A DNA stretch of 64,000 nt, from the NCBI GenBank assembly GCA_030280995.1, contig JASXTE010000004.1, positions 17,499,185 through 17,563,184 of the forward strand, read 5' to 3'. The position numbers and the translations under genes are program-made. Origin of the DNA: Hemileia vastatrix (lineage: Eukaryota > Basidiomycota > Pucciniomycetes > Pucciniales > Zaghouaniaceae). Under the pieces are notes generated by a model. The model ran no database searches, was not told where the DNA came from, and saw nothing but the letters and a program-made list of their open reading frames with translations. Of this stretch, positions 1 to 13,650 are shown one piece after another. Numbering within the stretch: position 1 is the stretch's first letter; each line of letters starts with the position of its first letter.

Positions 1-441
1 GAATACACTTTTAAAAAGGGTGATGAAGTGTTGATTTCTACAGTCCACTTCAACTTACAAGGTAATAACAAATTGAAAGATCCATTTGTTGGTCCATTTG
101 TTGTCAGAAGAATGATTGGAGATAATGCAGTTGAAGTTATTCTGTATTCTCCATATGACAGAAAATATCCTGTTTTTCCAATATCTCTTTTGAAACCTTA
201 CACATCCAATAGTGATTTATTTCCAAAAAGGAGGGTTATACCAAAGAAAACCCCAAATGAAATCACTGAAACTGCAGAAATTGAAAAAATTCTAAATGAC
301 AGAATAGTCACTGCTGAAAAAGGTACAGAATACTTATTGAGATTCAAGAATAAATCATCTGAATATGATTCTTGGATACCTGGGAAGGAGATATCTAACC
401 TTCCTACTCTACTAAAAAAGTATAAAAAGAAAAAATCATAG
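1..441 (+). CDS. Ty3/Gypsy pol C-terminus (integrase tail + chromodomain), 5' truncated by the window
   Basis: The frame is open from base 1 to the TAG at 439-441, so the true start lies outside the window. The first residues (KKGDEVLIST) match the post-catalytic integrase tail of Ty3/Gypsy elements. The last ~55 residues form a chromodomain: EIEKILNDR, then YLLRFKNKSSEYDSWIP, then LPTLLKKYKKK. In this family the chromodomain binds histone marks and steers integration. The ORF ends 34 bp before a long terminal repeat, as expected for a pol gene. No frameshift or stop is visible in this portion. The family is clear; the integrity of the rest of the element cannot be judged. Confidence 0.85.
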   Translation, partial: EYTFKKGDEVLISTVHFNLQGNNKLKDPFVGPFVVRRMIGDNAVEVILYSPYDRKYPVFPISLLKPYTSNSDLFPKRRVIPKKTPNEITETAEIEKILNDRIVTAEKGTEYLLRFKNKSSEYDSWIPGKEISNLPTLLKKYKKKKS

Positions 442-475
442 CATTTTTTTTATTGTTTTTTTTAGACTGAGGGAG

Positions 476-1281
476 TGTCAGCCAGGCTACTAGACTTACC
501 CAGTGAAATAATTAATTATTTACTGGATGAAGCCGCACCTTACCATTTTAACTATTATTTAAATATAATTTAGTTACATTAAAATTAGTTATAATAAATT
601 AACTAATTACAGAATGATAAAATTAAATAAATAATTAAAATTAAAATATAAAATTGTCCCTTATATTTTTCTCTAACACCGTGCTCATTTGACAGGTTGG
701 AAAAAATAAAAATTTATATTGAAAAATAGATATTAAGATAAAATAAGATTTTAATATTCAAATAATATTAAGTATATACAAAAAATTCAAATTTCTTATT
801 TAGAATTGACTTCTACAGTAAATATTAGATAAATTGATGTATTTCTGACATACTCTGTAAATACATCTTTTTGACACCTTCTTTTTAGAATAACTTTATT
901 ATTTGAAAATACTTCTTCTGGAATATTCTTTTCTCTCTCTCATACTACTGTTTTTAGAATTTGATTGCAGTGCTTTGTCTCTCCTTTGCCTATATAAGGC
1001 CTCTCTTTTTGTTGTCTTTTCATCATTCCTTAACTACATTACTTTATAACAACATTAACCAATCAAACACTTATTCTTATAATCTATAGCATTAGTATTT
1101 ACAATACATAGCTCTAATATATAATTTATATCAATATTTTAATCATACCTCTTTTAAATTGAGTAAAATAATCATCCTAGATTTAAGAGATACGTACAAA
1201 TTTGTTGAGAGTCCATTTAAACCTTCAAAACCCTCGTAAAAACTTCATACCAATCTTCTAGACCGAAAGTGCACCTTGACA
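476..1281 (+). mobile_element. 3' LTR of the element ending at 1-441
   Basis: It starts TGTCAGCCAGGCT and ends TTGACA, giving perfect TGTCA/TGACA terminal inverted bases. A purine-rich stretch (gactgagggag) precedes it, as a polypurine tract should. A TATA-like box (TATATAAGG) lies near 992-1000. The first copy is outside the window, so the 5-bp target duplication cannot be checked; the flanking bases to the right are CATTT. The same TGTCAGCCAGGCT start recurs in minus orientation at 16785-16797. Confidence 0.7.
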
Positions 1282-4200
1282 CATTTCCTCTGTTTTTCTA
1301 CCTTTAAATTGGATCAAAGAATGTCAAGATTTTAACAAGGGTGCAGAATGCTTTTTAGAAGAAGAAATTTTGAATTTTCTTTTACCATTCCTTCCCAAAG
1401 TAAAACAATTATTTGCAGGATCCAATTTAATGCCAAACATGGTTAAAATATCATTTCCCATGATAAACCAATTGCTTAAATTGTCATTTTTCATCACAAC
1501 AAATTCACATATAGCTCTGAAAAAACCACCATTATATTTAAAGAATACAGTGGTTTTGTATTTGCCAATGGGACATAAAACAGAACCATAACCTTCCCAT
1601 TTTTCAGATGTTATAGGTAATAATTTGCATCGATAATCCTTATCTACAGAAGTAAGTGCTTTCTCAGACACAACACTTCCCCCAGCACCAGAGTCAAAAA
1701 TAACCTCAACATTTTTACCATTAATTATAACTGGTGCCCTCAAAGGTGATGTTAAATGGAACTTTCAGTAATATCTCTAATTACTTCAGCATTTTCTACA
1801 GAAGATAAGTCAATATCACAATTATTAGACCAATTATCTAAATATTGGATATCTTTTTTTAAAACCAGAAATTCCTGAGAAGACTCATGTTCATAAGAGA
1901 TATTTCTATTACAGTCACTGGAGGAATCATCAAGATCACCTTGAGTTTTTTCAGATTCCTCATTTTGTTCTACAAGATGAATTTTCTTGTTACAAATATG
2001 TCTTTTTTGCCATGGTTTGTTACATTTAAAACAAGTATTTGTTGCATATTTCTTTGGAGCAACTGGGGAAGAGGGTCTACCAGTTTTTTCTGGAAGTTTT
2101 GTGGGGAGCTTTTGTTGGTCATGATAAGATTTAACAGGATAATTCCTTGGTTCATATCTATGATTTAATAGGACTTCATTACAGATATTAATAAAGGAAG
2201 AACTCTCTCTCACATGCTCAGTCCTTGCCACAATCAAATACCTCAGAGAATTTTATCTCTCCAAATATCATAATCCATTTTAGGATCCATGGCTCTAAGA
2301 ATTTTTGTAATTTTCATAAGGAGAACAATAGGTTTTTCAGGAGAGGAGGACGCGTATTTAGCATTCTCATATAATCTCTGCTGGGCAAGCCTGAATTCGT
2401 AACCACCAAATTGATTTTCAATCAATGTTTTCCACTCTTTCCAAGTATAATGTTGATTGTCCAGTAAAACAGATTCATACCACATTAAAGCTACATTGGA
2501 AAATAAAAAAATTAATTTAGAGACAATTTCTTCATCTGGCAATTCATAAGAGTTTTCAGATTATAAATTCTCTGAACAAAGTGTTGCCAGTCAGATGAAG
2601 AGTCACCATCAAAAGTGGGATATTGATCCAGTTTGGGCCAATTTTTCTGGCTACTGGGATGGTCCATCCTTTGGTTTGAATTATTTATCATTAATAATTC
2701 CTGAAGTTTAGCCAGGTGTTCAGAAATTTCATTATTTACAGAAACAGCTGGTACATGACCATTACAAGATCTTTTGCTAGTAGCAAAAGATTTTACAGAC
2801 TCATTGTCAGTTTGTTTAATTTCTGAAATATGGGGAAGAAAATAGTTGCTCTTTTCAGGTTCCTTTCCCTTATTTTTATGCAGCTTATGGGAAGCATTCT
2901 CATCTATACCATAATTATTGATGGTTAAGGCTGAAAATTTTTCCTGCAGGTCAGACACATAGTTTCTTATCCTTGGGATTTCAGACATCTGGTCATTTAT
3001 TTTTGCAAGGGATAAAACATTTCTGTCCTCAAAAACTGTGTGTTTGGTACTTAGTGCATGGAAATCATTTTTTAGATTTTTCAACACATTTTTTAGGGAT
3101 TTAATTTCACCTTTTAATGAATAATTTTCCTCAATAAGGGTTTTCAATTCACTCAAGGCTTTATGCAGATTTATATTCTTATCTGAGATAGCTCTTTGGT
3201 CACTCCTTATTTGTTTTTGTTGACTAAGAACAATATTCAAGGTTTCTTTGATTTTAAAATAAGCTTTATCTTGTACAGACAAACTTACTTTACAATGCAA
3301 GTGCAAATTATTTAATCTATCACTCTCATGTGTTAACACATCTCTCAAATTTTTGTCTTTCACAAAATTAAAATCAAGTGTATCTTTCAATATTTCTTCA
3401 GAATGTTTCTCAATTAAAGTATAGACTTCAGGTGAAACAGAATCATTCTTAATTGCAAAAGAAGGATTAATTAAAGAAGTAGAAGTCAAATTTAAAGTTT
3501 CATATAATGATAATTTACTAATTACATCATTGGGACTACTCATTAAAGGAATTTGTCTTTTTAAGGGCTTAACTGTTCTTTCACTAGGATCCACAATATT
3601 ACCTGTGGAAGAAGATTTGTTATTATACATACCAACATTTTTATAAAACAAATTACTTACCATGGAAAGGGAGGAAACTTCCCCTGTGCCTTCTTTCTTC
3701 TGCCCCCTTGATAAGGATGTGGCTGAGGAGATGGATGGTAGGTTGTTGTCCTGGATGCGCCAGGGTGTTGAGCTGTTGGTTGCTGAACATTCTGTTGGTA
3801 ATGGTTCATCAAGTAATCCCATTTCCACTGCTCCACCTGCAGAGTGTTTTGGTTTTGAGTGAAGGAGCTGGGTGCCTGATGGGGCTGAGGTTGAGGCTGA
3901 GGCTGAGAGGCTGGGAAAGGAGGAGGTTGAGCCTGTTTGGGATTTAATAACTCCTGCATCTGTTGCCAGAGTGTGTCTACTCTTTCCTTGTACTTCATAC
4001 TTTCTGCTTTCAGTTCTTTTATGTGACTGGAAAGGTTGTTTACTTGTTGAGTCAGTGGTATTTTTTTTATTTTTATACCCTTTAGTGGATTTTTCTGATT
4101 TATTAGAGGTTTTGCTTCTTTCAGAGGTGTTTGGTGAGGGGGGTTTGCCACTTCTCCTGCCATTTCCACCTCCTGAAGGTTTTTTGTCAGCTGAATAATT

Positions 4201-4302
4201 TTTTTAAGTTAATTTAGAAGAACCTACAGATTCAGTTTCAACATCCACTTCAATCTCATCCACATGTAAGTTATCCATGCTGTTAGCCAAACTAATGGAC
4301 AT
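1282..4302 (-). pseudogene. Decayed Ty3/Gypsy gag-protease
   Basis: The reading frame starts at the ATG at 4302-4300 and meets a TAA at 4206-4204. It then stays open, Ser/Lys-rich with a coiled-coil-like middle, to about 2540. One-base frameshifts follow near 2540, 2240 and 1750. Around 2480 is the retrotransposon gag domain (MWYESVLLDNQHYTWKEW). Around 2020 is a knuckle of the type C-x2-C-x7-H-x-C (CFKCNKPWQKRHIC). At 1743-1324 is a retropepsin with the catalytic IFDSGAGGSVVS and the flap-distal FIMGNDIL. A TGA at 1326-1324 follows, and pol is missing because the LTR ending at 1281 abuts it. A Gln/Pro-rich ORF in another frame at 3657-4169 is a shadow. Confidence 0.75.
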
Positions 4303-4812
4303 TTGATTTTTAACAAAACAAAACAAAATTTAAATTTTTATTCAAAAATCAATTAATTAACAAAAAATGTAATACAAATATATGTGATTACAATTGTTTA
4401 TTAAGAAATACCAATAATTATAATGGGACCAATCAACAAAGGTTTTAAAAGTCAACCAAAAATATTAATACCAAAAAAGAATATATTGGCAATATTGGGA
4501 CTAAGCACTGAGTACTATTATGGTCAACCAATAAATCAAAAAATATTTCAATAAAATTAATTTAATAATTTATTAAAAATTTAATGATCTTCCAGGACTA
4601 AGAGTATAACTCTATTATGGTCAACTAGGAATAAAATTAAAAAAATTAAAAAAAATTGAACACGTGCACTCAGTGAATCAGCAATTAAGACACACTCACT
4701 GTTGTTGCAATAAAAACTTAATAATATAAGTGAGAGGTGCAAAGGTTAACTTACTATAGTGACCAATAAATCACTTCAAAATTATATATTATTTAATTTA
4801 ATATAAACTTAA
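4303..4812. other. AT-rich non-coding stretch
   Basis: No gene is seen. It may include the 5' leader of the gag relic. A motif of about 40 bp (ggactaag...ctattatggtcaac) occurs twice, at 4497-4535 and 4594-4634. Confidence 0.4.
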
Positions 4813-4990
4813 AAGGTCGAACCCAAGTTCGAAACATGGTGGCGGCATAAATTTTCTTTTTTGGCTTGGGTGGTCTGTGCGCAATGTTGTTTTTCTCAAG
4901 GTGGCATATTGTCGTCATCATTTGGAAAGGCCTCCAACTGTAAGCCGGTCCTCTAGAAGAAGAAGAAGAAGAAGAAAGAAATAAAAGGGA
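4813..4990. repeat. SINE-like GC-richer islet with (GAA)n tail (tentative)
   Basis: This islet stands out in composition from the AT-rich flanks. It contains GGTCGAACCCAAGTTCGAAAC, close to the RNA polymerase III box B (GTTCGA), and ends in a short (GAA)n run at about 4957-4977. A clear box A at the right spacing is not seen. A tRNA-derived SINE is possible; a fragment of a longer repeat fits equally well. Confidence 0.3.
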
Positions 4991-5127
4991 ACTAGGATAA
5001 GGTGAGGGATATTAATTAATAATAAATTAGAATTAAAAGTTTAATTAAAATAACAGAGAGAAATAAAGGAATGCAACGACAATTGCCTGAGTAGAGACAC
5101 AATGGGAGGTTCAATTTAAATATAATT

Positions 5128-5190
5128 CACCATGGGAAATCTGAGGGTGAACTGCTAGCAGTTCCCTCTATTTGAAACTATCAGGAATTT
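5128..5190 (+). repeat. Left arm of a diverged ~60-bp inverted repeat flanking the satellite region
   Basis: CACCATGGGAAATCT followed by a GGGTGAA-like and a CTAGCA-like block matches the reverse complement of 14965-15022 at roughly three quarters of positions by eye. Weaker similarity extends on both sides. Confidence 0.5.
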
Positions 5191-5419
5191 TTCAGGAAAC
5201 TGTTGTGAAACCATCCTGAAACTGTCAGAAATATGTTTTTAAATCTGATGAAAAAACATTGAAAAAATAAACTGTCACAGATTGAATCCAGAACAATCCC
5301 TCCTTGAGCAGAGCTTAGGAACCAAATTGAACATCAGTTAATCTCAGGTTTGGCAAAAGGTTGAACAACATCACTTAGCATACCTTAATATTCAAATATT
5401 AAACTTGAATATATGTTGC

Positions 5420-5850
5420 GTGTATGATATAGATGCATATGCATTTGAATTTGCATGGTGGATACTTATTGCATGTTAAAAATTGATGTGAAATGCCTAT
5501 CTAAAGTGTATGCATAATGACTATGAAGAATAAATATGCATAAAATATATGCATAAAATATGCATAAAAAATATGCATAGTGATTATGCATAAAAATATG
5601 CATATTGAATATGCAAAAAAATATACATATTCAATATGCATAAAAAATATGCATATTGAATATGCAAAAAAAGGTGCATATATGTTTATGAATAAAATAT
5701 ATTAATATGCAAATACATCTGTATAATGAATATGCATATGAATATGCATAAATATGCATTATGATTGTAAAATGCAAAAAAATGATGCTTAACGAGTATA
5801 TTTTATGCATAAATAGAAATATGCAATATGAATTCATATTGCATACAGAT
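5420..5850. repeat. ATATGCAT-rich low-complexity repeat
   Basis: Dozens of copies of ATGCATA, mostly as variants of a unit like ATATGCATAAAA or TTGAATATGCA, occur in a loose tandem. The ORF at 5631-5882 is a product of this repeat. Confidence 0.7.
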
Positions 5851-6420
5851 AACACTGGCAAACCAACTTGACCAAAACTCATACTAAATTTTCATTCTGG
5901 ACTAAAGATGTGAGGGAAGGAAGAAAAACAGTCCGATGTTAGAAAAATGCTACATGCACTCATTTTGTAGCAGAGCAAATGAGAAGTGCTGAATTATGGT
6001 CGGTGCCCATAATTTAGTATGATATCATAATTTTATTTAATTGTTTTCAATATTGAAAAGACTTTAGGTCAGTTGGTATGGATCTAGCTGTGCCAGGGTC
6101 TAATCTAATTATTTTAACAATTTCTTAATCATTAATGGGTTTTAATACAAAAACAGGTTGTATTTTTTGTGGGATATTGGATATGATAAGGTCTTTTGTA
6201 GAAAAAACTTATATTGTTCAAAAATATTCCTGAATCAGATGTGGGATAATCACTACAAAAAATTGTAGTACTGTGGGCATTAAAATATATGCACAAGCAG
6301 TAAAGAAAGGACTGAGTGAACCCTTTTTGTGCAGTGTGAATCATTAGAGTGGAATTGTGGATGAAAAATATAATTCATTATTACCATTTTATTTAATCAA
6401 TAAATTTCTAATATTAAAAA
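5851..6420. other. AT-rich non-coding stretch before the satellite
   Basis: Nothing gene-like is seen. Short open frames here have no recognisable content. Confidence 0.4.
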
Positions 6421-9400
6421 GAACTATTGATTAATTGGTATTTGACCTTTGTGCCTCACTCATATTTATCATTTAATTGATTTTTTGTCACCATTATGTT
6501 ATCAATATTAAAAGTATAGCAAAAACTTGTGTGCCCAACGCATACCGGGTGATGTTACACCTTTGATAATATTATTAAATAAAGGTAAAAAAATATGAAA
6601 ATGATTTGTTTTACAAAAAATAAATTGATATGCAAAAGCAATATGAGGGATAAGAAGGTAAAATTAAAGGAAGCAAATATGAAATAAAAAATTAAAATAA
6701 AATTACTGCCATCAAGAGCAAGTAGACATGTTGGGGTGAACGCTCACCAATGGCACTAAACTTGAACTATAATTGCTTATTTGAAAAACAAAAAAGTGCC
6801 AATCTGAAGTTTAACAAAACTTCAGCAGAACCATTTAGCCATATCAAACAACTTCTAGTGCAATGATTGAGAGAGATTCAATCATACCAGACTGCATGTG
6901 ACCAAAAGTGTCTAGCACAAGTTTGGCCGAACTTGTGCTGGACACATTTATGATGGAGAGTAGCTAGGGTAGAGTTTTTCTTCAGTTAATCTGGTATTTC
7001 TTATAAACATGTCCATTGGTACTTGATCTTTGTGCCTCACTCATATATATCATTTGATTAATTTATTGTCACCATTATATTATTAATATCATAAGTATAG
7101 AAAAAACTCATGTGCCAAATGCATACCAGGTGATTTTACACCTTTTATAATATTATGAAATAAAAGTAAAAAAATATGAAAATGATTAGCTTTACAATAA
7201 TTTAAATAGATATTTAAAAAAAAGAGAAATAAAAAAGTAAAATTAATCTCAAAGAGATAAATTATGAAAAACAAAATACTAGTAAAATTCTTGCTCTCAA
7301 GAGCCAGTAGAAGTGTTGAAACAAATGGGAGCCATCAGGGCTAAATTTTAATAAGTGGCCATTTTTTATAAAGATAAAAAATTATACACCTGAGTTTAGG
7401 AAGAACGACAGGTGGATGATTCAGCTAAACAAAACTACTTGTAGTGAAGTTTAATAAAAAAATGTTTTTGTTGCCATAGAGAGAATTGATCCCATCTGAC
7501 TGCACGTGACCAAAAGTGTCCAGCACAAGTTTGGCCGAACTTGTGCTGGACACTTTTATGATGGAGAGTAGCTTGGGTGGAAATTTTCTTCAGTTCCTTC
7601 ATCTTGTATTTCTCATAAACATGTCTACTGGTATTTGATCAGTCTGTATCTTTCATATTTATCATCCAATTAATATTTTATCACCATTATATTATTAATG
7701 TTATTAGTATAGCAAATACTTGTGTGCCAAATGCATACCATGTGAAGTTATACCTTCAATAATTTTTTAAAATAGACCTAAATAAATATGGAAAGGATTA
7801 GTTTTACAAAAATAAAATAGAAATTTAAAAGTAAAAAGAGGAATAAAAGAGTAAAATAAAAGTCAAAGAGTTCAAATATGAAAAAATACTAGTAAAATTC
7901 CTGCTATCAAGAGCCAGTAGAGGTGTTAAAGCAAACGGGAGCCATCAGGGCTTAATTGTAATAAGTGATCTTTTCTTTAAAGATAAAAAATTATACACCT
8001 GATATTGGGCAGAACAGCAGGTGGATCATTCAGCTAAACCAAACTACTTCTAGTGAAATTTGATAAAAATATTTTTTGTTTCCATACAGAGAATTGATCC
8101 CATCTGACTGCACATGACCAAAAGTGTCCAGCACAAGTTCGGCCGAACTTGTGCTGGACACTTCTATGATGGAGAGTGGCTGGGTTAGAATTTTTCTTCA
8201 GTTCATCTGGTATTTCTTACAAACATGTCTACTGGTATTTTATCTTTGTGCCTCACTCATACATATTGTTTGATTAATTTTTTGTCTTAATTATATTATT
8301 AATTATATAAGTATAGCAAAAATATGTGTGCCAAATGCATACTGATTGATGTTACACCTTTTATAATATTATTAAATAAATGTATAAAAATATTAAAATA
8401 ATTTATTTTCAAAATTATTAATTGATATCCAAAAGCAATATGAGGAATAAAAAATTAAGTTAAAGGGATCAAATATGAAAAAAGAAATCCAAGTATTATT
8501 CCTAATATCAAAGGCCAGTAGAGATGTTGAAGCAAATGAGAGCCATCAGGGATAAATTGTACTAAATTGACTGTTTTTTAAAGATAAAAAATTGTGTACC
8601 TGTGGTTTGGATGAACTCTAGGTGGATAATTCAGCTATATCAAACTACATCTAGTGAATTTTCTTATGAAATAATTTTTTTCATTGCCATAGAGAGAATT
8701 GATCCCATCTGACTGCACCTGACCAAAATTGTCAAGAACAAGTTTGGCCAAACTTGTGCTGGACACTTTAATGATGGAGAGTAGCTAGGATGCAGGTCCT
8801 CTTCCGTGCAACTGTTATTTTTTTAAAACATGTCAACTGGTATTTGATCTTTCTATGTTATTCATATTTTATTATCTGATTAATTTTTTGTCATTAGAAT
8901 ATTATTAATTTTATTAGTATAGAAAAAACTTGTGCACCAAATGCATGCCATGTTATATTACACCTTTTATAATATTATTAAAAAATGTTAAAAAAATATG
9001 AAAATGATTTTTTTTCCAAAATTATAAATTGATATCTAAATGTAACATGAGTGATAAAAAAGTAAAGTAAAAGAGATCAAATATGAAAAAGAAAAATTCA
9101 AGGAAATTCCTGCCTTCAAGAGCCAGTAGAGGTGTTGAAACAAATGGGCGCCATCAGGGCTAAATTTGATAAAATTTAATTTTTTTTAAAGATAAAAAAT
9201 TTTTCACCTGTGGTTTGGAAAAACACAAGGTGGATAATTCAGCCATACCAAAATACTTCTAATGTAATTATTTAGCATTTTTTTAATTTAATTTCCACAG
9301 AGTGAATTGATCCCATCTGACTGCACCTGAACAAAAGTGTCCAGCACAAGTTTGGACGAACTTGTGTTGGACACTTTTATGATGGAGAGTAGCTAGGGTG

Positions 9401-12400
9401 GAAGTGTTTCTCAGTACATCAGTTTTTTGTTTTTCACATTTCTATTGGTTTTTTAACTTTTTTTTATCATTCATATTTATCTTATAATTAATTTTTTGTC
9501 ACCATATATATTATTAATGTTTCTAGTATAGCAAAAACCTGCATGCCAAATGCAAAATTGGTGATGTTACACCTTTAATAATATTATTATATAAAGTTAA
9601 AAAAATATGAATATGTTTAGTTTTTAAAAAAAAAATTGATATTTAAAATTAAAAATAGTAATAGAAAAGTAAAATGAAAATAAATGGGATCAAATATGAA
9701 ATAAAAAATACAAGTAAAATTTTACTATCAAGATCCAGAAGTGCTGTTGGGAAAGTTGGGGACCCCTAGGTCAAGACTTGGTCTAAACTTACTTTTATGT
9801 ATAGCTAACAAATTTTGAGCTGAGGTTTGGACAGACTTTCAGGGGACAATTTTACAATATTAAACATTCTTTACTTCAATAATTGAGTGAAGTATCATTT
9901 TCATTGCCATAGAGAGAATTTATCTCATATGACTTCATGCAACCAAAAGTGTCCAGCACAAGTTCGGCCGAACTTGTGCTGGGCACTTTTATAATTGAGA
10001 GTAGGCATACAGAAAATCTTCTTAAACTCAAAAGGGATTTCTTATAAACATTTCCACTGGTATTCGATCTTTCTGTGTCATTTAAATTTACCATATGATT
10101 AATTTTTTGTCATCATTATATTATTAACTTTATTACTATAGTAATAACTTGTGTGAAAAATGCATACCAGGTGGTGTTCCACCTTTAATCATATATTATT
10201 AAATAAAGGTATAAGAGTATGAAAATTGTTTATTTTAAAAATTAAAAATTGATATCCAAAGTAATATGAGCAATAAAAAAGTAAAATAAAAGGGATATAA
10301 TAAGAAAAAAAACTTAAGGAAAATTCCCACTATCAATAACAAGTAGAGGTGTTAGATCAAATGTGCACCACCAGGGCTAAACTTGGACTATAATTTCTTT
10401 TTTGTTAAACCAAAGAAAGTGTCCTGATGCGTTTTGAAAAATAATCAGGAGGACATTTTGGCAATATCAAACTACTTATTGTGCAATGATTGAGCAAAAT
10501 GTCATTTTCATTTCCATAGAGTAAATTAACCCCATCTGACTGCATGCAACCAAAAGTGTCCAGCACAAGTTCGGCTGAACTTATGCTGGACACTTTTATG
10601 ATGGTGAGTATCTAGGGTGCAGGTCTTCTTCAGTTCATCAGGTATTCCTTATAAACAAATCCACTTGTATATAATCTTCCTGTGTCATTCATATTTATCA
10701 TTTGATTCATTGTTTTTCACCATTATACTATTTATAATATTAGTATTGAAAAAATTATAAGCCAAATTCATACTGGGAGATGCTACATCTTTAATAATCT
10801 TATTAAATAAAAGTAAAAAAAAATATGAAAAGTATTAGTTTTACAATAAATAAATTGATATTTGAAAACAAAAAGAGGAATAAAAAAGTAAAATAAAAGT
10901 GATTAAATATGAAATTAAACATTCAAATAAAATTTCTGCCATCAAAGAAAATTTGAGTTTTCAGACCAAAATTGCACCACCAGTTCTAGATTTGGAATAT
11001 ATTTTCATTTTTTTTAAATTAATAAAAGTTTCCACCTGAGGTTTTCAAAAAAATCAGGAGGATAGTATAGCAGTATAAAACTACTTCTTGTGCAATGATT
11101 GGGCAAAAATTCATTTTAACTTCCATTGAGTAAATTTATCCCATCTGACTGCATGCAACCAAAAGTGTCCAGCACAAGCTCAGCTGAACTTGTGCTGGAC
11201 ACTTTTATGATGGAGAGTAGCTAGGGTGCAAGTCTTCTTCAGTTAATCTTATATTCATTTTAAAAATGTCTATGGGTATTTGATCTTTCTGTGTCATCCA
11301 TATTTATTATTTGATTATTTTTTAGTCACCATTATATTATTAATGTTTATTGTATAGAAAAAACATGTGTACTGAATGTACACTTTGTTATTTTACAACT
11401 TTAATAATATTATATAATAAATGTAAAAAAATGTGAAAGTTATCAGTTTTACCAAAATAAAATTGATATTTAAAAGCTAAAGGATAAATAAAAGGGTAAA
11501 ATTAAAATTAAAGAGATCAAACATGAAATAAAGATATTAAGTATAATTTCTGCTATCATGAGCCAGTAGAGGCTTCAGAAAAATGGGCACCATCATAGAT
11601 TAACATGGATCAAATTTACTTTTTACCAAAGTAAAAAATTGTTTACCTTAAGTTTGGACAAACTTCCGGGGGACAATTTGTCCATATAAAACTACTTTCA
11701 GTGCAATGATGGAGTGATCATTTAGTCTCATTTCCATAAAAAGAATTGATTGCATCTGAAAGCATGCAACCAAAAGTGTCCAGCACAAGTTTGGCCAAAC
11801 TTGTGCTGGACAATTTTATCATGGAGAGTAGCCAGGGTGCAAGTCATTTTAAGTCATCTGTAATTTCTTATAAACATGTCCACTGTTATTAAATCTTTGT
11901 GCCTCACTCATATTTATAAATTGATTAATGTTTTGTCACCATTATATTATTAGTATTATCAGTATAGAAAAAACTTGTGTGCCAAATGAATACTGGGTGA
12001 TGTTACAACTTTTATAATATTATTAAATAAAGGTAAAAAAATATGAAAATAATTTATTTTACAAAAAATAAACTTCTATCCAAAAGCAATATGAGAGGAA
12101 TAAAGTAAAATAAATGAAATCAAAGATGAAAATTAAAATCCAAGTTAAATTCCTGCCATAAACAGAAAAAAGAGATGTTGAATCAAATTAGCACAATCAG
12201 GGCTAAACTTGCACTAAATTTTCTTTTTTGTAAAAATAAAAAAAAATCCACTTGAGCTTTACCAAAACTTCAGCATAAAAATTTTGCCATATCAAACTAC
12301 TTCTAGTGTAATTTTTTATCAAAAATTTATCTTCATTTCCATAGAGAGAATTGCTCCCATCTGACTGCACCTGACCATAAGTGTCCAGCACAAGTTTGGC

Positions 12401-13650
12401 TGAACTTGTGCTGGACACTTTTATGATGGAGAGTAGCTAGGGTAGAATTTTTCTTCAGTTCATCTAGTATTTCTTACAAACATGTCTACTGGTATTTTAT
12501 CTTTGTTCCTCACTCATAAATATCATTTGATTAATTTTTGGTCGCCATTATATTATTAATTTTATAAGTATAGAAAAACTCATGTGCCAAATGCATACCA
12601 GGTGATGTTATGCCATTTATAATATTATTAAATAAATGTATAAAAATATGAAAATAGTTTATTTTAAAAACTATTAATTGATATCCAAAAGCAATATTAG
12701 GAATAAAAAATTAAGTTAAAGGGATCAAATATGAAAAAAGAAATCCAAGTAATATTCCTACTATCAAAGGCCAGTAGAGGTGTTGAAGCAAATGAGAGCC
12801 ATCAGGGATAAATTGTACTAAATTGACTTTTTTTTAAAGATAAAAAATTGTGCACCTGTGGTTTGGATGAACTCTAGGTAGAAAATTTGGCTATGTAAAA
12901 CTACTTCTAGTGAATTTTTTTATCAAATAATTTTTTTCATTGCCATAGCAAGAATTGATCTCATATGACTGCACCTGACCAAAAGTGTCCAGCACAAGTT
13001 TGGCCAAACTTGTGCTGGACACTTTTTTTGATGGTTAGTATCTAGGGTGCAGCTATTCTTCAGTGCAACAGGTATTTTTTAAAACATATCCACTGCTATT
13101 TGATCTTTCTGTTTTATTAATATTTTATCATTTGATCAATTTTTTGTCACCAGTATATTATTATTTTTATTAGTATAGCAAAAAAACATGTGCTGAATGC
13201 TTACAGGGTGATGTTAAACCTTTAATAATTTTATTAAATACAAGTAAAAAATTATGAAAATGATTTGTTTTACATAAAATTAATTGATATCTAAAAGAAA
13301 AAAAAGGGATAAAATGAAATAGGTTGAATAAAAGGGATTTTATATGAAATTAAAAATTCAAGCTAAATGCCTACTTTCAAGGCTCAGAAGAGGTGTTGGA
13401 TAAAATGGGCATCATCAGGAATAAAATTGTACTTAATTTGATTTTTTGAAAAACTAAATGAAGTTTTAAACTGATTTTTTTCCAATATTTAGTTGGACAC
13501 ATTGTCTATATCAAATTACTTCTAGTACCATGATTGACCAAATTAAATCCTCATTTCCTAATGCAGAATTGATCCCATATGGCTGTACCAGGCCAAAGGT
13601 GTCAACCACAAGTTTGAGAATTCTTCTGGTGGACACTTTTATGATGGACA
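6420..13650. repeat. Satellite array: twelve ~608-bp units, each with a 42-bp palindrome or its relic
   Basis: Palindromes lie at 6906-6947, 7514-7555, 8122-8163, 8727-8768, 9335-9376, 9947-9988, 10554-10595, 11163-11204, 11774-11815, 12379-12420 and 12983-13024, with a degenerate one at about 13596-13638. Successive spacings are 608, 608, 605, 608, 612, 607, 609, 611, 605, 604 and 613. The core is AAGTGTCCAGCACAAGTTCGG followed by its exact reverse complement. Each unit also has a conserved block (TGTGCCAAATGCATACC, then GTGATGTTACACCTTT, then an A-rich run) and a block upstream of the palindrome reading CCCATCTGACTGCA. Outside the palindrome the units differ by many substitutions and small indels. 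Small minus-strand ORFs (such as 9876-10094, 10405-10593 and 12203-12418) are translations of the same repeat. No transposase is present. Confidence 0.92.

Noticed and set aside
3657..4169. 170-aa Gln/Pro-rich minus-strand ORF ending next to a GTAAGT
   Set aside because: It is an out-of-frame shadow of the gag gene; the frame leading into the gag domain continues through this region to an ATG at 4302. The GTAAGT match is taken as chance.
6420..13650. Possible CRISPR-like array of palindromic repeats
   Set aside because: Units are ~608 bp with related, not unique, spacers; the genome is eukaryotic and no cas genes are present.
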